A stretch of 64,000 nucleotides of DNA from Eurosta solidaginis (Eukaryota > Arthropoda > Insecta > Diptera > Tephritidae). The DNA lies in contig NC_090319.1 of NCBI RefSeq assembly GCF_040869045.1, positions 281,453,693 through 281,517,692 on the forward strand, read 5' to 3'. Below, in pieces: positions 53,216 to 63,190 of this stretch. The number at the start of each line of letters is the position of its first letter. Position 1 is the stretch's first letter. A program made the translations under genes and the position numbers. Under the pieces are notes generated by a model that saw only the letters and a list, made by a program, of their open reading frames with translations, searched no databases and was not told the origin of the DNA.

Positions 53216-55338
53216 GTAACAGACCAAACTAATAAAAGCGCAATGCGGCAGTTTTCTGTCAAAAGTGTCTCAAATACAAAAATGGAACAAAATTTCAACT
53301 CTCTTAGGAATAATTACAAGAAAAGCAGAAAGTTTGCACGTGGTTGTTGTAATTTTGATGATTTTGTTGTACAGAGAAAAAAGAAGGTATTTATCGCGCA
53401 TTTAATTTTGATCCGAAACTGGTGTTGAACCCCTCCCGGGTAATTTTTCATAAGCACAGCGTAGAGATAACATGGATTCCACCCTCGGTTTCGCAGAAGT
53501 CTGCGATAATTTTTTCGTTTTTTTTTTTTGTTTGTTTTTTTATCTCTTGACTAGTTATGCTGAGGTCAAAACGCTCAAGGTTTTATAATAATTATAAACG
53601 TCAAAATTTAACACCCTGCTGTCAAAATTTACCTATTTTGGCCTGTATCAATCGGTACCAAAGTACCTTGATATAGAAATTTTTTTAGAAAAAAAGAGGT
53701 GAATATAATTTTAAGTCCTTCCAGTTCGCTATTGGAAAAAATTTTCACCACCTAATAAAATATCTCACCATTGTAAATTGGTACCGATTTAGGCCCAGTT
53801 TTTCAGTACAAGTTCAACTCAGTTAAACTACGCTTAAACTTATTCTGCAGTTTTAACTGAAGTTTAAGTTAGTTAACCTATCAATTATTTGCGTTCGTTC
53901 GATGTGGCGTCCAATACACCCAACAAGCATTTGGGCTGAGTACCATTAGAGCTCTTGTTCATAACTAGGCATATTTCTAAAATCTCAAGAGTTGTTTCGA
54001 AACAGTATGTTACGGTCTGCTGTTATGGTCTACGGTTACGGTCCACTTGGTAGCGTTTTCGTTGGAACGGTCTAGTGGCTGGGGATGGGACCTAAAAGTT
54101 GCGATGAAAAGTGTCGAAACAAAAAAAAAAGTCGGCGATCGCTAGTAAGACAAAACCACGAGTTTCCGGGAGAAAAAAGAAAGAAAAGGATTGGTTAGCT
54201 GGCTGCAAGAAAAAAGAAGACCACGTGCATGTGATGGAACTTATATCTTGGCACTTTTAACATTTTGCGAAAGGGAAATGTCACGCTGGAATAATATAAA
54301 CTTAAAATAACTTAAGAAGCTGCCTTATTTTAATATAACATAAACTAAACGCGCAGTGCTAGAGAAGTGAAAATAGAAAGTGACCGAGTGACGAAGAAAT
54401 TTCATACATATAACTTCAAGGGAGTTTCCAAAGCGATGGTTAAGAGCCTTCGTTTGGACAGAAAAAGATTTGCTTTAGGGAATAAGAAATCCTCAAATAA
54501 CAAGGAAATATTGAGTATTTGGCATGCATGCACAAGAAAATATTGTGTAATTAAAACCATTACTAGTCGAATCTGCAAAGGAGTTGGAAGCCAAAGCCCA
54601 CTGCAGAAACAAAATTCAAACTTTTTGTGCTCTTCCACGGACTCCTACTACTAATATCTACCGAGTTAAGACCATAAACGACACGGTGTCGTCGATGAGT
54701 CTTTAGCAACTACAAACAACCAAATCCTTTAACTTGGAAAAACTCATGTATAATACTCCATCACGCGCTACCACCAGCTATAGCGCCCACGAAGCCCCCA
54801 GGCTTACCACCATCACCAACCATAATAGCCTGCAACTAAAATTACCAGCACCAACCATAATAGCCGGCAACTAAAATTACCAGCAAGAACCATAATAACC
54901 GGCAACGACCAATAACCGGCATCAACACATAACCAGTAAGAACAACTACCATCAACCACATCATCAGGAGGTACACCAGCAGATGCCGCCGGGCGGTCTT
55001 TTCCGGCTAAGTAGGTACCGGCCTACTGGGTGAGTCCGTTCTGGAATAACAAACACCAAAATTTTTTTTTGATGAACAAATTTTCAATGTAACCAATTTT
55101 TATTATTGATCCCCACCGTACTTATGCAGGCATATGTAGTCTCAAAATTAAAACAACAACAACTCTATTTCCTTATGTATATAAACTAACTATCATAATA
55201 GATTAATTCCATACTTGCATACATATTTATGTGTGTGAATGACTTTAAATTCACTCTTACAACGTTATTATTAATAAAACATACTTTTACCTTTTTTTCA
55301 AACAAATTTTGCTAAAAAAAAAGAAGGAAAAAAAATAC
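53216..55338. other. No gene seen; short minisatellite
   Basis: At about 54815-54930 the phrase 'accataatagccggcaacta' and its variants repeat three to four times with a ~30-base period. 'cagtttttcagtacaagttc' near 53800 resembles the end of a small dispersed element. A 95-codon frame (54367-54654) is basic and lacks recognisable domains. The stretch 54960-55050 is G/C-rich and contains 'gtaggtaccggcctactg', a short palindromic motif. Confidence 0.4.
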
Positions 55339-55342
55339 ATAT

Positions 55343-56018
55343 TGTTACGAATATTAGCAAAACTAAGGAGTGCTGCCATCTCCAGGCCGATGCTAAGCAG
55401 TGACGTGATTTCACATCAATAATTCAATCATTATGTATCTACATAAACGAATCAATAATTGCGTCTACACATATGTACACATTCCGACGAGCAACATTTA
55501 CATACAAGGCAGCGAGAGATGAGATGTCACACACAGATGAATTTACTTATACGCTTATGTGTGTGCGGGAGACTGTAAACTACAAACTCACATATGTACA
55601 TCTGAGAAGCGCTAAAAAGTAGACAATTGTAAACAAGTAGAAACTATATGAGAACTATACACACACGAATATAGTTGGTAAGTTCTAGAAATGGAAGAGC
55701 CCAGAAGTATGCAGCGTAAACTATAAAAGCGGGGCAGGCGAGTAAGAAGGAATTCAGTTTGATTTGAGTTGTCAAGCAGTTTGATTAAGACGATATCTAG
55801 CCAGCAATAGCAGTGTTATTTTGAATAGTAGAGTTTCATTGAGCTATCAATCAGTGTGGTTATTAAGCAAGCTATTCGTTGCACAATTTGTTATTGTGAA
55901 GTACTTTAATAAAGGCCATTTTACATTATTACAAATTGGAGTTATTTATTCAACAGTTTAGTGATTCGAACTTAGCAGAGGATTGCAAATAAGAGGATTT
56001 GCAAGCAAAATCGTTACA
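55343..56018 (+). repeat. 5' LTR, non-autonomous gypsy element
   Basis: 676 bp with intact ends. It contains 'aaactataaaagcgg', a TATA-like motif near 55723, and 'ctttaataaaggcc' near 55903, the likely promoter and polyadenylation signals. Confidence 0.92.
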
Positions 56019-56020
56019 AT

Positions 56021-56035
56021 TGGTGTCAGAAGAGG
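56021..56035 (+). promoter_or_regulatory. Primer-binding site, tRNA-Leu type
   Basis: TGGTGTCAGAAGAGG two bases after the 5' LTR, identical to the sites at 44223-44237 (minus strand) and after 49396. Confidence 0.7.
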
Positions 56036-56077
56036 AATTGTTGAATAAATTCCGAAGATTGGGAATACAACTTGGAC

Positions 56078-58519
56078 ATGGCAAAGTTCAGTGAATTGAA
56101 GATCCAGCAACTGAAAAAGGAGTTGGAGAACCGTGGATTAAATACAACCGGCAATAAGATCACACTTCAAGCACGGCTACGAGAGGTAATGGAGTCGCAA
56201 GGAATTGATGTGGACGAGTTTGTCTTTTATCCTGATGGGGACGAAACAACAACAAAAATTGAAGAGAAAAACGAAACATCGCAGACAGTTACAAACAAAG
56301 ACTTGAACATGATATTGGTTGCAATATCGGCACAAATGTCCGAAATGTCATCACAAATATCTACCAACATGTCATCACAATTGGAAGAACAGAAAACGTA
56401 TATGTCATCACAGATGGAATCCCAAGAGACACGATTAACATCGAAGATTGAAGCACAAGAAACGCGAATGTCAGAAATGTCGACACAGATTACATCCAAG
56501 ATGGAAACGCAATTGGAAGAACAGAAGACATATATGGCATCCCAACTGGAATCGCAGGAGACACGCATAACATCAAAGATGGAAGAACAAGAGGAGCGCT
56601 TATCATTGCAGGTGGCACAAATGTCTTCACAGTTAGAAGCACAGGAAGCAAGGGTAACATCAAAGCTGGAAGCGCAGGATGCAAAAATCGCTCAATTTCA
56701 GGCAGAAGTCGATGATTTGAAGGGTCGTATGGAGCAGTTACAATTAAATCGTGCAGCAGTTTCAGCGAGTAATCCAAAGGTAAAAACACCATCCTTTGAC
56801 GGTTCTGTTCCTTTGCAGGTCTTTAAGCTACAGTTTGAGAAGACCGCAGCAGTGAACAACTGGAATGTGGAAGATAAAGTTGCCGCACTCTTCGTAGCAT
56901 TGAAAGGACCAGCTGCCGAAATCTTACAGACTATTCCAGAGTACGAACGGAACAGTTATGACGCATTGATGGCTGCTGTAGAACGGCGATACGGAAGTGA
57001 ACACAGGAAACAGATATTTCAAATAGAATTGCAAAACCGCTACCAAAAAGTTAACGAGACTTTGCAGGAGTTTGCTTCGGACATTGAAAGATTGGCTCAT
57101 CTTGCAAATGCGGATGCACCCGTGGAATACACGGAAAGAGTGAAGATTCAGAGCTTTATAAATGGCATACGGGACGTCGAAACGAAGCGAGCAAACTTTT
57201 CTGAAACGGTATCCCATGCATTGACTCAGGAAACGGCGTCATTATTGAGTAAACCAGCATACAAAGCTCATCGTGTGGAAGTAGAAAGGCCAGAGTGGGT
57301 AGATACAATTTTGGAAGCTCTGAAGGGATCACAACAGAAAAATGGCGGAGTTATTAAATGTTTCAAGTGCGGCAACCCAGGTCACATTGCACGTCATTGC
57401 GATCTTGGCCTTAATAGTTCCAACAATGTGGGTGGCCATAAACGCAAAGCTAGAGGAGATGAGCAAGAGCGAGTAAGAGGCAGAGAGCTAGATCCAGCTA
57501 TTGAATGCCCTGTGATATCTGTGTCGCAAATTGGTAGAAAATCGAGCAGTCTTTGCGTCAGAGGGAATGTGGATGGCAAAGAACGAGTACTGACTGTAGA
57601 TACGGGCGCATCTCATTCCTTGATCCGATCTGACTTGGTCAACAGGAGAGTAAAACCGTTACCTGGAGCAAAGTTGCGTACGGTCGCTGGCGAGTATAAC
57701 CAAGTTCAGGGAGAAGTGATATGTGAAGTATTGATTGGGAAGGTCATGGTTCTACACAAATTTGTTGTGGCGGAGATTGTTGATGAAGTTATATTGGGAG
57801 TGGATTTCTTGGTTGACCATGACATCAATATCGATATGCAGAGAAGGGTGATGCATTATGAGAACCAAGATGTGCCACTTAACTTCAGTTTGGAAAAAGG
57901 GTTCAGCAGTAAGCGAGTGCTGGTAGAGGAGATTCGACAGAGACCACGAAAGTCGAGGAAAGTAGATCGAGCAAAGATTGATGGATCGAATGTGCCAAAT
58001 AAAGCGAAATTAAAAGTACCTGCGAGGAAAAGACCGGCATCAACAAACCCTAATGGACGCACTAAAATGACTGAAAGAATTTTTCAGAAAGAATGCAAGG
58101 ATGGTTTCAAGCCAGCGCGCACTTTTGTTGGGAAACGTCGGAATGATACTGAGTATGTGAAGCCAATCCGTCAAGAACAAGCTCTACAAAGTAGTTCTTC
58201 ATTGGCCAAGCAACAGAGTGCGAGAGAACGATCCAGAATAATGAGTAGTAAGATGGAACACAGGAACGACAGGGAAAATAATTCGGAAGGTTTCCGGAAT
58301 GGAGATTTGGTACTGTTAAACAACCCTCACCGGCGGAAAGGTGTTCCAGCCCAATTTCGGTGCAGTTGGGAAGGCCCGTACAAAGTTGTGAAGAAGATCA
58401 GTGATACCATCTACCGCATACAAACCACTGGGAAACAACGGATTAGAAGGGTGGTACATTTGGAGATGCTAGCGGCGTTTAGATTGGGAGATTTTTCTGA
58501 TCGGGACGATCAGACTTAG
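56078..58519 (+). CDS. gag: Gag-protease-GPY/F fusion polyprotein with SAP-like N-terminus
   Basis: I start at ATG 56078; the frame is also open from a TTG six bases earlier. Residues about 3-37 ('FSELKIQQLKKELENRGLNT', 'LQARLREVM') fit the SAP DNA-binding motif. About 65-230 is a coiled coil made of ~14-residue units like 'SKIEAQETRMSEMS'. About 235-390 is a capsid-like region ('SFDGSVPLQVFKLQFEKTAA', 'LQEFASDIERLAHLANA'). The zinc knuckle CFKCGNPGHIARHC is intact (about 427-440), and the protease has 'VLTVDTGASHSLIRSDLV' (about 504-521). After a lysine-rich spacer the text jumps from 'SLAKQQSA' to 'RIMSSKM' and the GPY/F-like 'WEGPYKVVKKISDTIYRI'. Relative to the 1162-codon Pol this deletes RT, RNase H and integrase core. 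The likely role is particle formation. Confidence 0.9.
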   Translation: MAKFSELKIQQLKKELENRGLNTTGNKITLQARLREVMESQGIDVDEFVFYPDGDETTTKIEEKNETSQTVTNKDLNMILVAISAQMSEMSSQISTNMSSQLEEQKTYMSSQMESQETRLTSKIEAQETRMSEMSTQITSKMETQLEEQKTYMASQLESQETRITSKMEEQEERLSLQVAQMSSQLEAQEARVTSKLEAQDAKIAQFQAEVDDLKGRMEQLQLNRAAVSASNPKVKTPSFDGSVPLQVFKLQFEKTAAVNNWNVEDKVAALFVALKGPAAEILQTIPEYERNSYDALMAAVERRYGSEHRKQIFQIELQNRYQKVNETLQEFASDIERLAHLANADAPVEYTERVKIQSFINGIRDVETKRANFSETVSHALTQETASLLSKPAYKAHRVEVERPEWVDTILEALKGSQQKNGGVIKCFKCGNPGHIARHCDLGLNSSNNVGGHKRKARGDEQERVRGRELDPAIECPVISVSQIGRKSSSLCVRGNVDGKERVLTVDTGASHSLIRSDLVNRRVKPLPGAKLRTVAGEYNQVQGEVICEVLIGKVMVLHKFVVAEIVDEVILGVDFLVDHDINIDMQRRVMHYENQDVPLNFSLEKGFSSKRVLVEEIRQRPRKSRKVDRAKIDGSNVPNKAKLKVPARKRPASTNPNGRTKMTERIFQKECKDGFKPARTFVGKRRNDTEYVKPIRQEQALQSSSSLAKQQSARERSRIMSSKMEHRNDRENNSEGFRNGDLVLLNNPHRRKGVPAQFRCSWEGPYKVVKKISDTIYRIQTTGKQRIRRVVHLEMLAAFRLGDFSDRDDQT

Positions 58520-58530
58520 GTGGAGGGCAG
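58515..58530 (+). promoter_or_regulatory. Polypurine tract before 3' LTR
   Basis: 'cttaggtggagggcag' directly precedes TGTTACG of the 3' LTR, and matching tracts occur in the two related elements. Confidence 0.7.
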
Positions 58531-59206
58531 TGTTACGAATATTAGCAAAACTAAAGAGTGCTGCCATCTCCAGGCCGATGCTAAGCAGTGACGTGAATTC
58601 ACATCAATAATTCAATCATTATGTATCTACATAAACGAATCAATAATTGCGTCTACACATATGTACACATTCCGACGAGCACCATTTACATACAAGGCAG
58701 CGAGAGATGAGATGTCACACACAGATGAATTTACTTATACGCTTATGTGTGTGCGGGAGACTGTAAACTACAAACTCACATATGTACATCTGAGAAGCGC
58801 TAAAAAGTAGACAATTGTAAACAAGTAGAAACTACATGAGAACTATACACACACGAATATAGTTGGTAAGTTCTAGAAATGGAAGAGCCTAGAAGTATGC
58901 AGCGGAAACTATAAAAGCGGGGCAGGCGAGTAAGAAGGAATTCAGTTTGATTTGAGTTGTCAAGCAGTTTGATTAAGACGATATCTAGCGAGCAATAGCA
59001 GTGTTATTTTGAATAGTAGAGTTTCATTGAGCTATCAATCAGTGTGGTTATTAAGCAAGCTATTCGTTGCACAATTTGTTATTGTGAAGTACTTTAATAA
59101 AGGCCATTTTATATTATTACAAATTGGAGTTATTTATTCAACAGTTTAGTGATTCGAACTTAGCAGAGGATTGCAAATAAGAGGATTTGCAAGCAAAATC
59201 GTTACA
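58531..59206 (+). repeat. 3' LTR, non-autonomous gypsy element
   Basis: 676 bp, same length as the 5' LTR and nearly identical. Confidence 0.92.
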
Positions 59207-59210
59207 ATAT

Positions 59211-60088
59211 ATAAAAATATATATATATATTTTTTTTAATTAATGTCTCCTATTAGTGAATATCTTTTTACGTGCTGCATATATTTTGATTTCTTCACCT
59301 CTTAACATGCATATAAGCATACTTGTGCAATAGTGTATAAAATATATTGTTTTGGATACATTTTTAGCAGAGATAAAAATCAACTTATATGTAAAAGGAA
59401 AATGCAAAGATATACGAATTCGAAAATCTTACTAATTCCTACCCCCCCCCCCCCCACCCAATAATTTAATTAAGCTGCTCTATATACCTAAATACATAAA
59501 TAGTAAGTTAATTTAAACAAAATTTGCCGTTAAACAAATAACAGATTTTATGTATGTAAAGCAGAATAGCATTTAAAGAAAATGTTTAAAAACAAAAATA
59601 CCAAAAACACGTTAATATAATAAGATTATTATACTTATATGTGCAAACATATATACAGTTATGAATTTATATTATATTTTAAGTAAGCCCAACAAAATTC
59701 AAATTTAGACTTCAATCAATTAAAATTAAATTGTATTGCCTCATGAGCTGAAAAGTTGCGAAGAGCATTCATGAATTGCTTTTGTAAGAAATATTTACAG
59801 GTGCTTGAATGTGAACAGACAAGTAATTAGAGAGAAAGTGGAAGCCTACATAAAATATCATACAGATTCATTTACGGCATAAATTAAACTTTAAAAATAC
59901 AAAGTTTTGATAAAGTTTAATAATGAATTGTAAATAAAATTGTTATAATAAGAATGGAACGCTGACTCCCTTATTCATTTAGAAGGCACTTAGGGCATAC
60001 AGGTAAGGGGCCACCGAAATTTAGGTGCGTCGGTGGCCATAGATTTTGAGGGTGGGCAAAGCACCGGGCGTCGCAACAACACCCGCGG
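59211..60088. other. AT-rich intergenic or intronic DNA
   Basis: No gene seen. A (TA)n stretch lies next to the LTR and a ~14-C run near 59443-59456. At about 60009-60038 GGCCACCG and CGGTGGCC form an 8-bp stem with a ~14-base loop. The G/C-rich 60060-60088 then leads into a repeat. Confidence 0.45.
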
Positions 60089-60420
60089 CGCCCCTCTGTA
60101 TATTTGGCCTTTTATGTGTTTCTTTTCAGCTTTTGTTATTTTACTTTTCAGCTTTTTTTTATTTTGATTATTGAACGTTAGGGTAACCGGCCATGTCCGG
60201 TTCGGTTAAGTTTTTTCGTTAGATTGGTTTTTTGCTTTTTTTTTTTTGAACTTTTGCATGTAGTTTTGAATTTAACGGTCTGTCCATGACATCCGGTTCG
60301 ACCGGATCGTTTCTTTTGAATTGATAAGCGTTTTTGAGTCGGTCTCTGCGCTTCTGTCAGGGTTTTTTTGATTTTGACAGTTGGTTTTGAATAGGCATGA
60401 TATGACCATTTCTGTTTAAA
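60089..60420 (+). repeat. ~330-bp dispersed repeat, copy 1
   Basis: From 'gcgcccctctgtatatttgg' to 'gaccatttctgttta' it matches 62852-63190 almost base for base. Internal 'catgtccggttcggttaag' and 'catccggttcgaccggatcg' (a CCGGTTCGACCGG near-palindrome) mark it. No coding capacity. Confidence 0.85.
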
Positions 60421-61544
60421 TAATAAATAAAATTTTATTTAAAAATATAGTTTTATATTAACATATATAGTGTTAAACTATATTTTTATTAAGAATTTAT
60501 TCGTTATTAAAATTAAATATTTTCACATTTTAAAAGGTCTAAAGTAATTGATTTGAAAATTTTCATTTTGAAAGAACATTAAAAGTAAAGTGAAATAAAA
60601 ATAATTTACAAAAATACAGTATATTTAACTTAAGTAGATAACCCTACAACCACAAGCTATGGTTGTTGAATTGATAGCTGTCTAGAAGATTCCCATGTAG
60701 GTATATCATCAACGTTTTATTTTGATAAAAAAAAAAGTTTTATGTGGCGGTAAATTATTAGAGCGCAATATAAATACCACTTTCATCGAATAATATGCTT
60801 AGGGAGAACTGTTACAGCACTAACAATATAAAAACAGTTTTTAACAACAGCATTCGTCGGTCCCTTATTTGTTAAGTCAGAGTAAAGGATGCTTCAGCAT
60901 ACAGGACGGCATTGCTTTTATTTGACTCGATTAATTCATTATCTTTTCCTGATAGACATTTAATAGGTAAAATTTATTTCCGGGCCTTCTTTTTAAACAT
61001 TGAATTTTTCAGACTGTTGCTAGGAGGGATTTGATATTATTATTTTGTTAAATTGCTAACGAAAGCAGCGTAAAAATTATTTCAATAGAGATCCCAAAGA
61101 TCTTGCGATTTATTACCATAAACGGTTTTGGTCATCTAAATGGCAGTCGAAATGTCCAGACGTATTCCACTTAAGATTTCTAACAGTGAGAATCTCGCCA
61201 TTCGTTCTAGTACTTTTTCAGAAACAGGAATATTTTTAGGGATCAATTGCGTTTTTAGAACCTTTCAAACCACTTTCCTTTTCTGAGTTCGGTACTTTTT
61301 AAGAGTCAGGTAATTAATTGTTTGTATGCGAGAGCGGGGTACTTTTTTAGATCCGATTTTTTTTCGTAATTAGTTTCTTTTTCCGAAGTATGCCTGAAAA
61401 TGATCAGGATATAAAAGCTCCCACTACCCTGACTTTACTTCCACATTGTTTAATTATATATTATATTACTGTTTCATGGTATGATTCTTAGCGGAAATTA
61501 AAGCTAATTAAATAATATGTACCTGCCCATTATTTTCATTTCAG
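60421..61544. other. Upstream region or intron of Rrp6
   Basis: AT-rich, with no exon recognised. It ends in 'ttattttcatttcag', a splice acceptor for the first visible Rrp6 exon. Earlier exons of the gene must lie to the left or are missing. Confidence 0.5.
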
Positions 61545-62535
61545 CTGTTTACATCCATATGAGTTTGAACTTATGAAATGGGAGGTACCAGCAACGCAAT
61601 TGAAGCGCACAAATCCTATCGTACCCGATTAAATAAATGAAACAGAATTACTTTATGTGAATACCATTGAAACATTAAATGTTGCAATCGAAGAGCTACG
61701 TCAACAGCGAGTAATGGCTATCGATGTCGAACATCATTCGTATCGTACATTTCAAGGATTTACTTGTCTCGTACAAATTTCTACACGTCACAAAGATTAT
61801 CTCTTTGATGCCTTAGAATTGCGCGATGAAATGCACAAATTAAATTTGGTATTCACAGATCCAAAAATTGTTAAAATATTTCACGGTGCTGATATGGATA
61901 TCGATTGGCTACAGCGTGACCTTTCACTGTATATAGTCAACATGTTCGATACACATCAAGCTGCAAAAGCGCTAAATTATGCACGTTTATCTTTATCATA
62001 TTTACTTAAACATTATTGTAACATCGAAGTGGATAAAACATTTCAATTGGCTGATTGGCGTAGTCGTCCACTACCAAAGGAATTAATATCATATGCACGC
62101 CAAGATACACATTATCTTATTTACATATATGATCGCATAACTAATGATTTGTTGGAGGCCAGTAATCAACAATCGAATTTGCTAAGAAATATATATCAGC
62201 GTAGTACTGAAATTTGTAAAAAGCGTTATGTTAAGCCCAGCGTATCAGCTGATTCACATATGGATTTGTATCGTACATCGAAGCGAGTCTTTGACAATAG
62301 GCAACTTTTTGCGTTACGTGAAATATTTCAATGGCGTGACAGTGTTGCGCGTCAAGAGGATGAAAGTTATGGCTATGTTTTACCCAATCACATGTTGCTG
62401 CAGATTTCGGAAAGTTTGCCACGTGAAATGCAGGGAATTCTAGCTTGTTGTAACCCCATACCGCCGTTGGTGCGCCAGAATCTACATGTCTTACATCAAA
62501 TTGTGTTGCGTGCGCGTGAACAGCCATTAGTAAAG
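61545..62535 (+). CDS. Rrp6: Rrp6 / EXOSC10 exon: DEDDy exonuclease and HRDC domains, in-frame stop
   Basis: Rrp6 is the nuclear exosome 3'-5' exoribonuclease that trims and degrades rRNA precursors and other nuclear RNAs. After the acceptor at 61541-61544 the frame reads 'LHPYEFELMKWEVPATQL', the conserved lead into the domain. TAA at 61630-61632 interrupts it. The frame then stays open to the donor. The exonuclease motifs are complete: 'AIDVEHHSYRTF' (Asp, Glu), 'FHGADMDIDWLQRD' (Asp) and 'YARQDTHYL' (Tyr-x3-Asp). The HRDC domain follows ('LFALREIFQWRDSVARQEDE' to 'VRQNLHVLHQIVLRAREQPL'). The exon ends at '...PLVK', phase 0, by homology. The stop could be a sequencing error, a rare allele or a sign of a decaying copy. 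Upstream exons are not visible. Confidence 0.85.
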
Positions 62536-62597
62536 GTGTTTAGTTTTTGAAATATACTTTTTTTTCATTTTTTTACCTTCTTTTTATTTTCGTGTAG
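62536..62597 (+). other. Rrp6: 62-bp intron in Rrp6
   Basis: Starts GTGTTT, a weak donor, and ends 'ttttcgtgtag' after a T-rich tract. Removing it joins '...REQPLVK' to 'PVLATEAIHRVAS' in frame. Presence of an intron argues against a retrocopy. Confidence 0.75.
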
Positions 62598-62828
62598 CCT
62601 GTTTTGGCAACGGAGGCAATTCATCGCGTTGCCAGCACTAACATCAAGGATTATAACAGTAAATTGTATTGCCCACATGATCTCTCGCACAATGAAGAAT
62701 TTCGCGATGATCTGCCAACGTTACTAAATTTTCGAAACAATCCCATACTACCGTCGCCTGCTAAATTACGCGTAAATATGGTTAAACCTATATTGAGCAT
62801 TTATGAATCACCCGAACAATTTGATGAG
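62598..62828 (+). CDS. Rrp6: Rrp6 / EXOSC10, next exon
   Basis: Continues the protein with 'PVLATEAIHRVASTNIK', a region after the HRDC domain, and 'NMVKPILSIYESPEQFDE'. It ends at GAG|gtgagt (62829), a strong donor. The frame is open throughout. The rest of the gene lies past the window, because no further exon is seen before 64000. Confidence 0.82.
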
Positions 62829-62851
62829 GTGAGTGCTGGAAGACGATAACT

Positions 62852-63190
62852 AACCGCGCCCCTCTGTATATTTGGCCTTTTATGTGTTTCTTTTCAGCTT
62901 TTGTTATTTTACTTTTCAGCTTTTTTTATTTTGATTATTGAACGTTAGGGTAACCGGTCATGTCCGGTTCGGTTAAGTTTTTTCGTTAGATTGGTTTTTT
63001 GCTTTTTTTTTTTTTGAACTTTTGCATGTAGTTTTGAATTTAACGGTCTGTCCGTGGCATCCGGTTCGACCGGATCGTTTCTTTTGAATTGATAAGCTTT
63101 TTGAGTCGGTCTCTGCGCTTCTGTCAGGGTTTTTTTGATTTTGACAGTTGGTTTTGAATAGGCATGATATGACCATTTTTTTCTGTTTAT
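62852..63190 (+). repeat. ~330-bp dispersed repeat, copy 2, in Rrp6 intron
   Basis: Direct copy of 60089-60420, here within the intron after the exon ending at 62828. The two copies differ by a few substitutions and homopolymer lengths. Confidence 0.85.

Larger units (their letters stand above)
55343..59206 (+). mobile_element. Young non-autonomous gypsy element with intact Gag-protease frame
   Basis: Two 676-bp LTRs (55343-56018, 58531-59206) begin TGTTACG and end CGTTACA. ATAT flanks the element (55339-55342, 59207-59210). By eye the LTRs differ at about eight positions, near 1.2 percent. A tRNA-Leu-type primer site follows the 5' LTR and 'ggtggagggcag' precedes the 3' LTR. A single frame of 813 codons fills the interior. 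Reverse transcriptase, RNase H and integrase core are absent, so mobility would need enzymes from an autonomous relative. Confidence 0.93.

Noticed and set aside
54367..54654. Possible small basic protein
   Set aside because: The start is not ATG, no recognisable domain is present and the surrounding sequence looks noncoding.
53216..55338. Upstream exons of Rrp6
   Set aside because: I searched the short frames for PMC2NT-type sequence and found nothing convincing. An LTR element also lies between this region and the recognised exon.
61657..62550. Complete 297-codon Rrp6-like single-exon gene
   Set aside because: The apparent start is GTG inside an exon that begins at 61545, and the last codons read into an intron at 62536.
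60089..63190. LTR pair capturing Rrp6 exons
   Set aside because: The repeats lack TG/CA ends, a primer site, a polypurine tract and target duplication, and the second lies in an intron.
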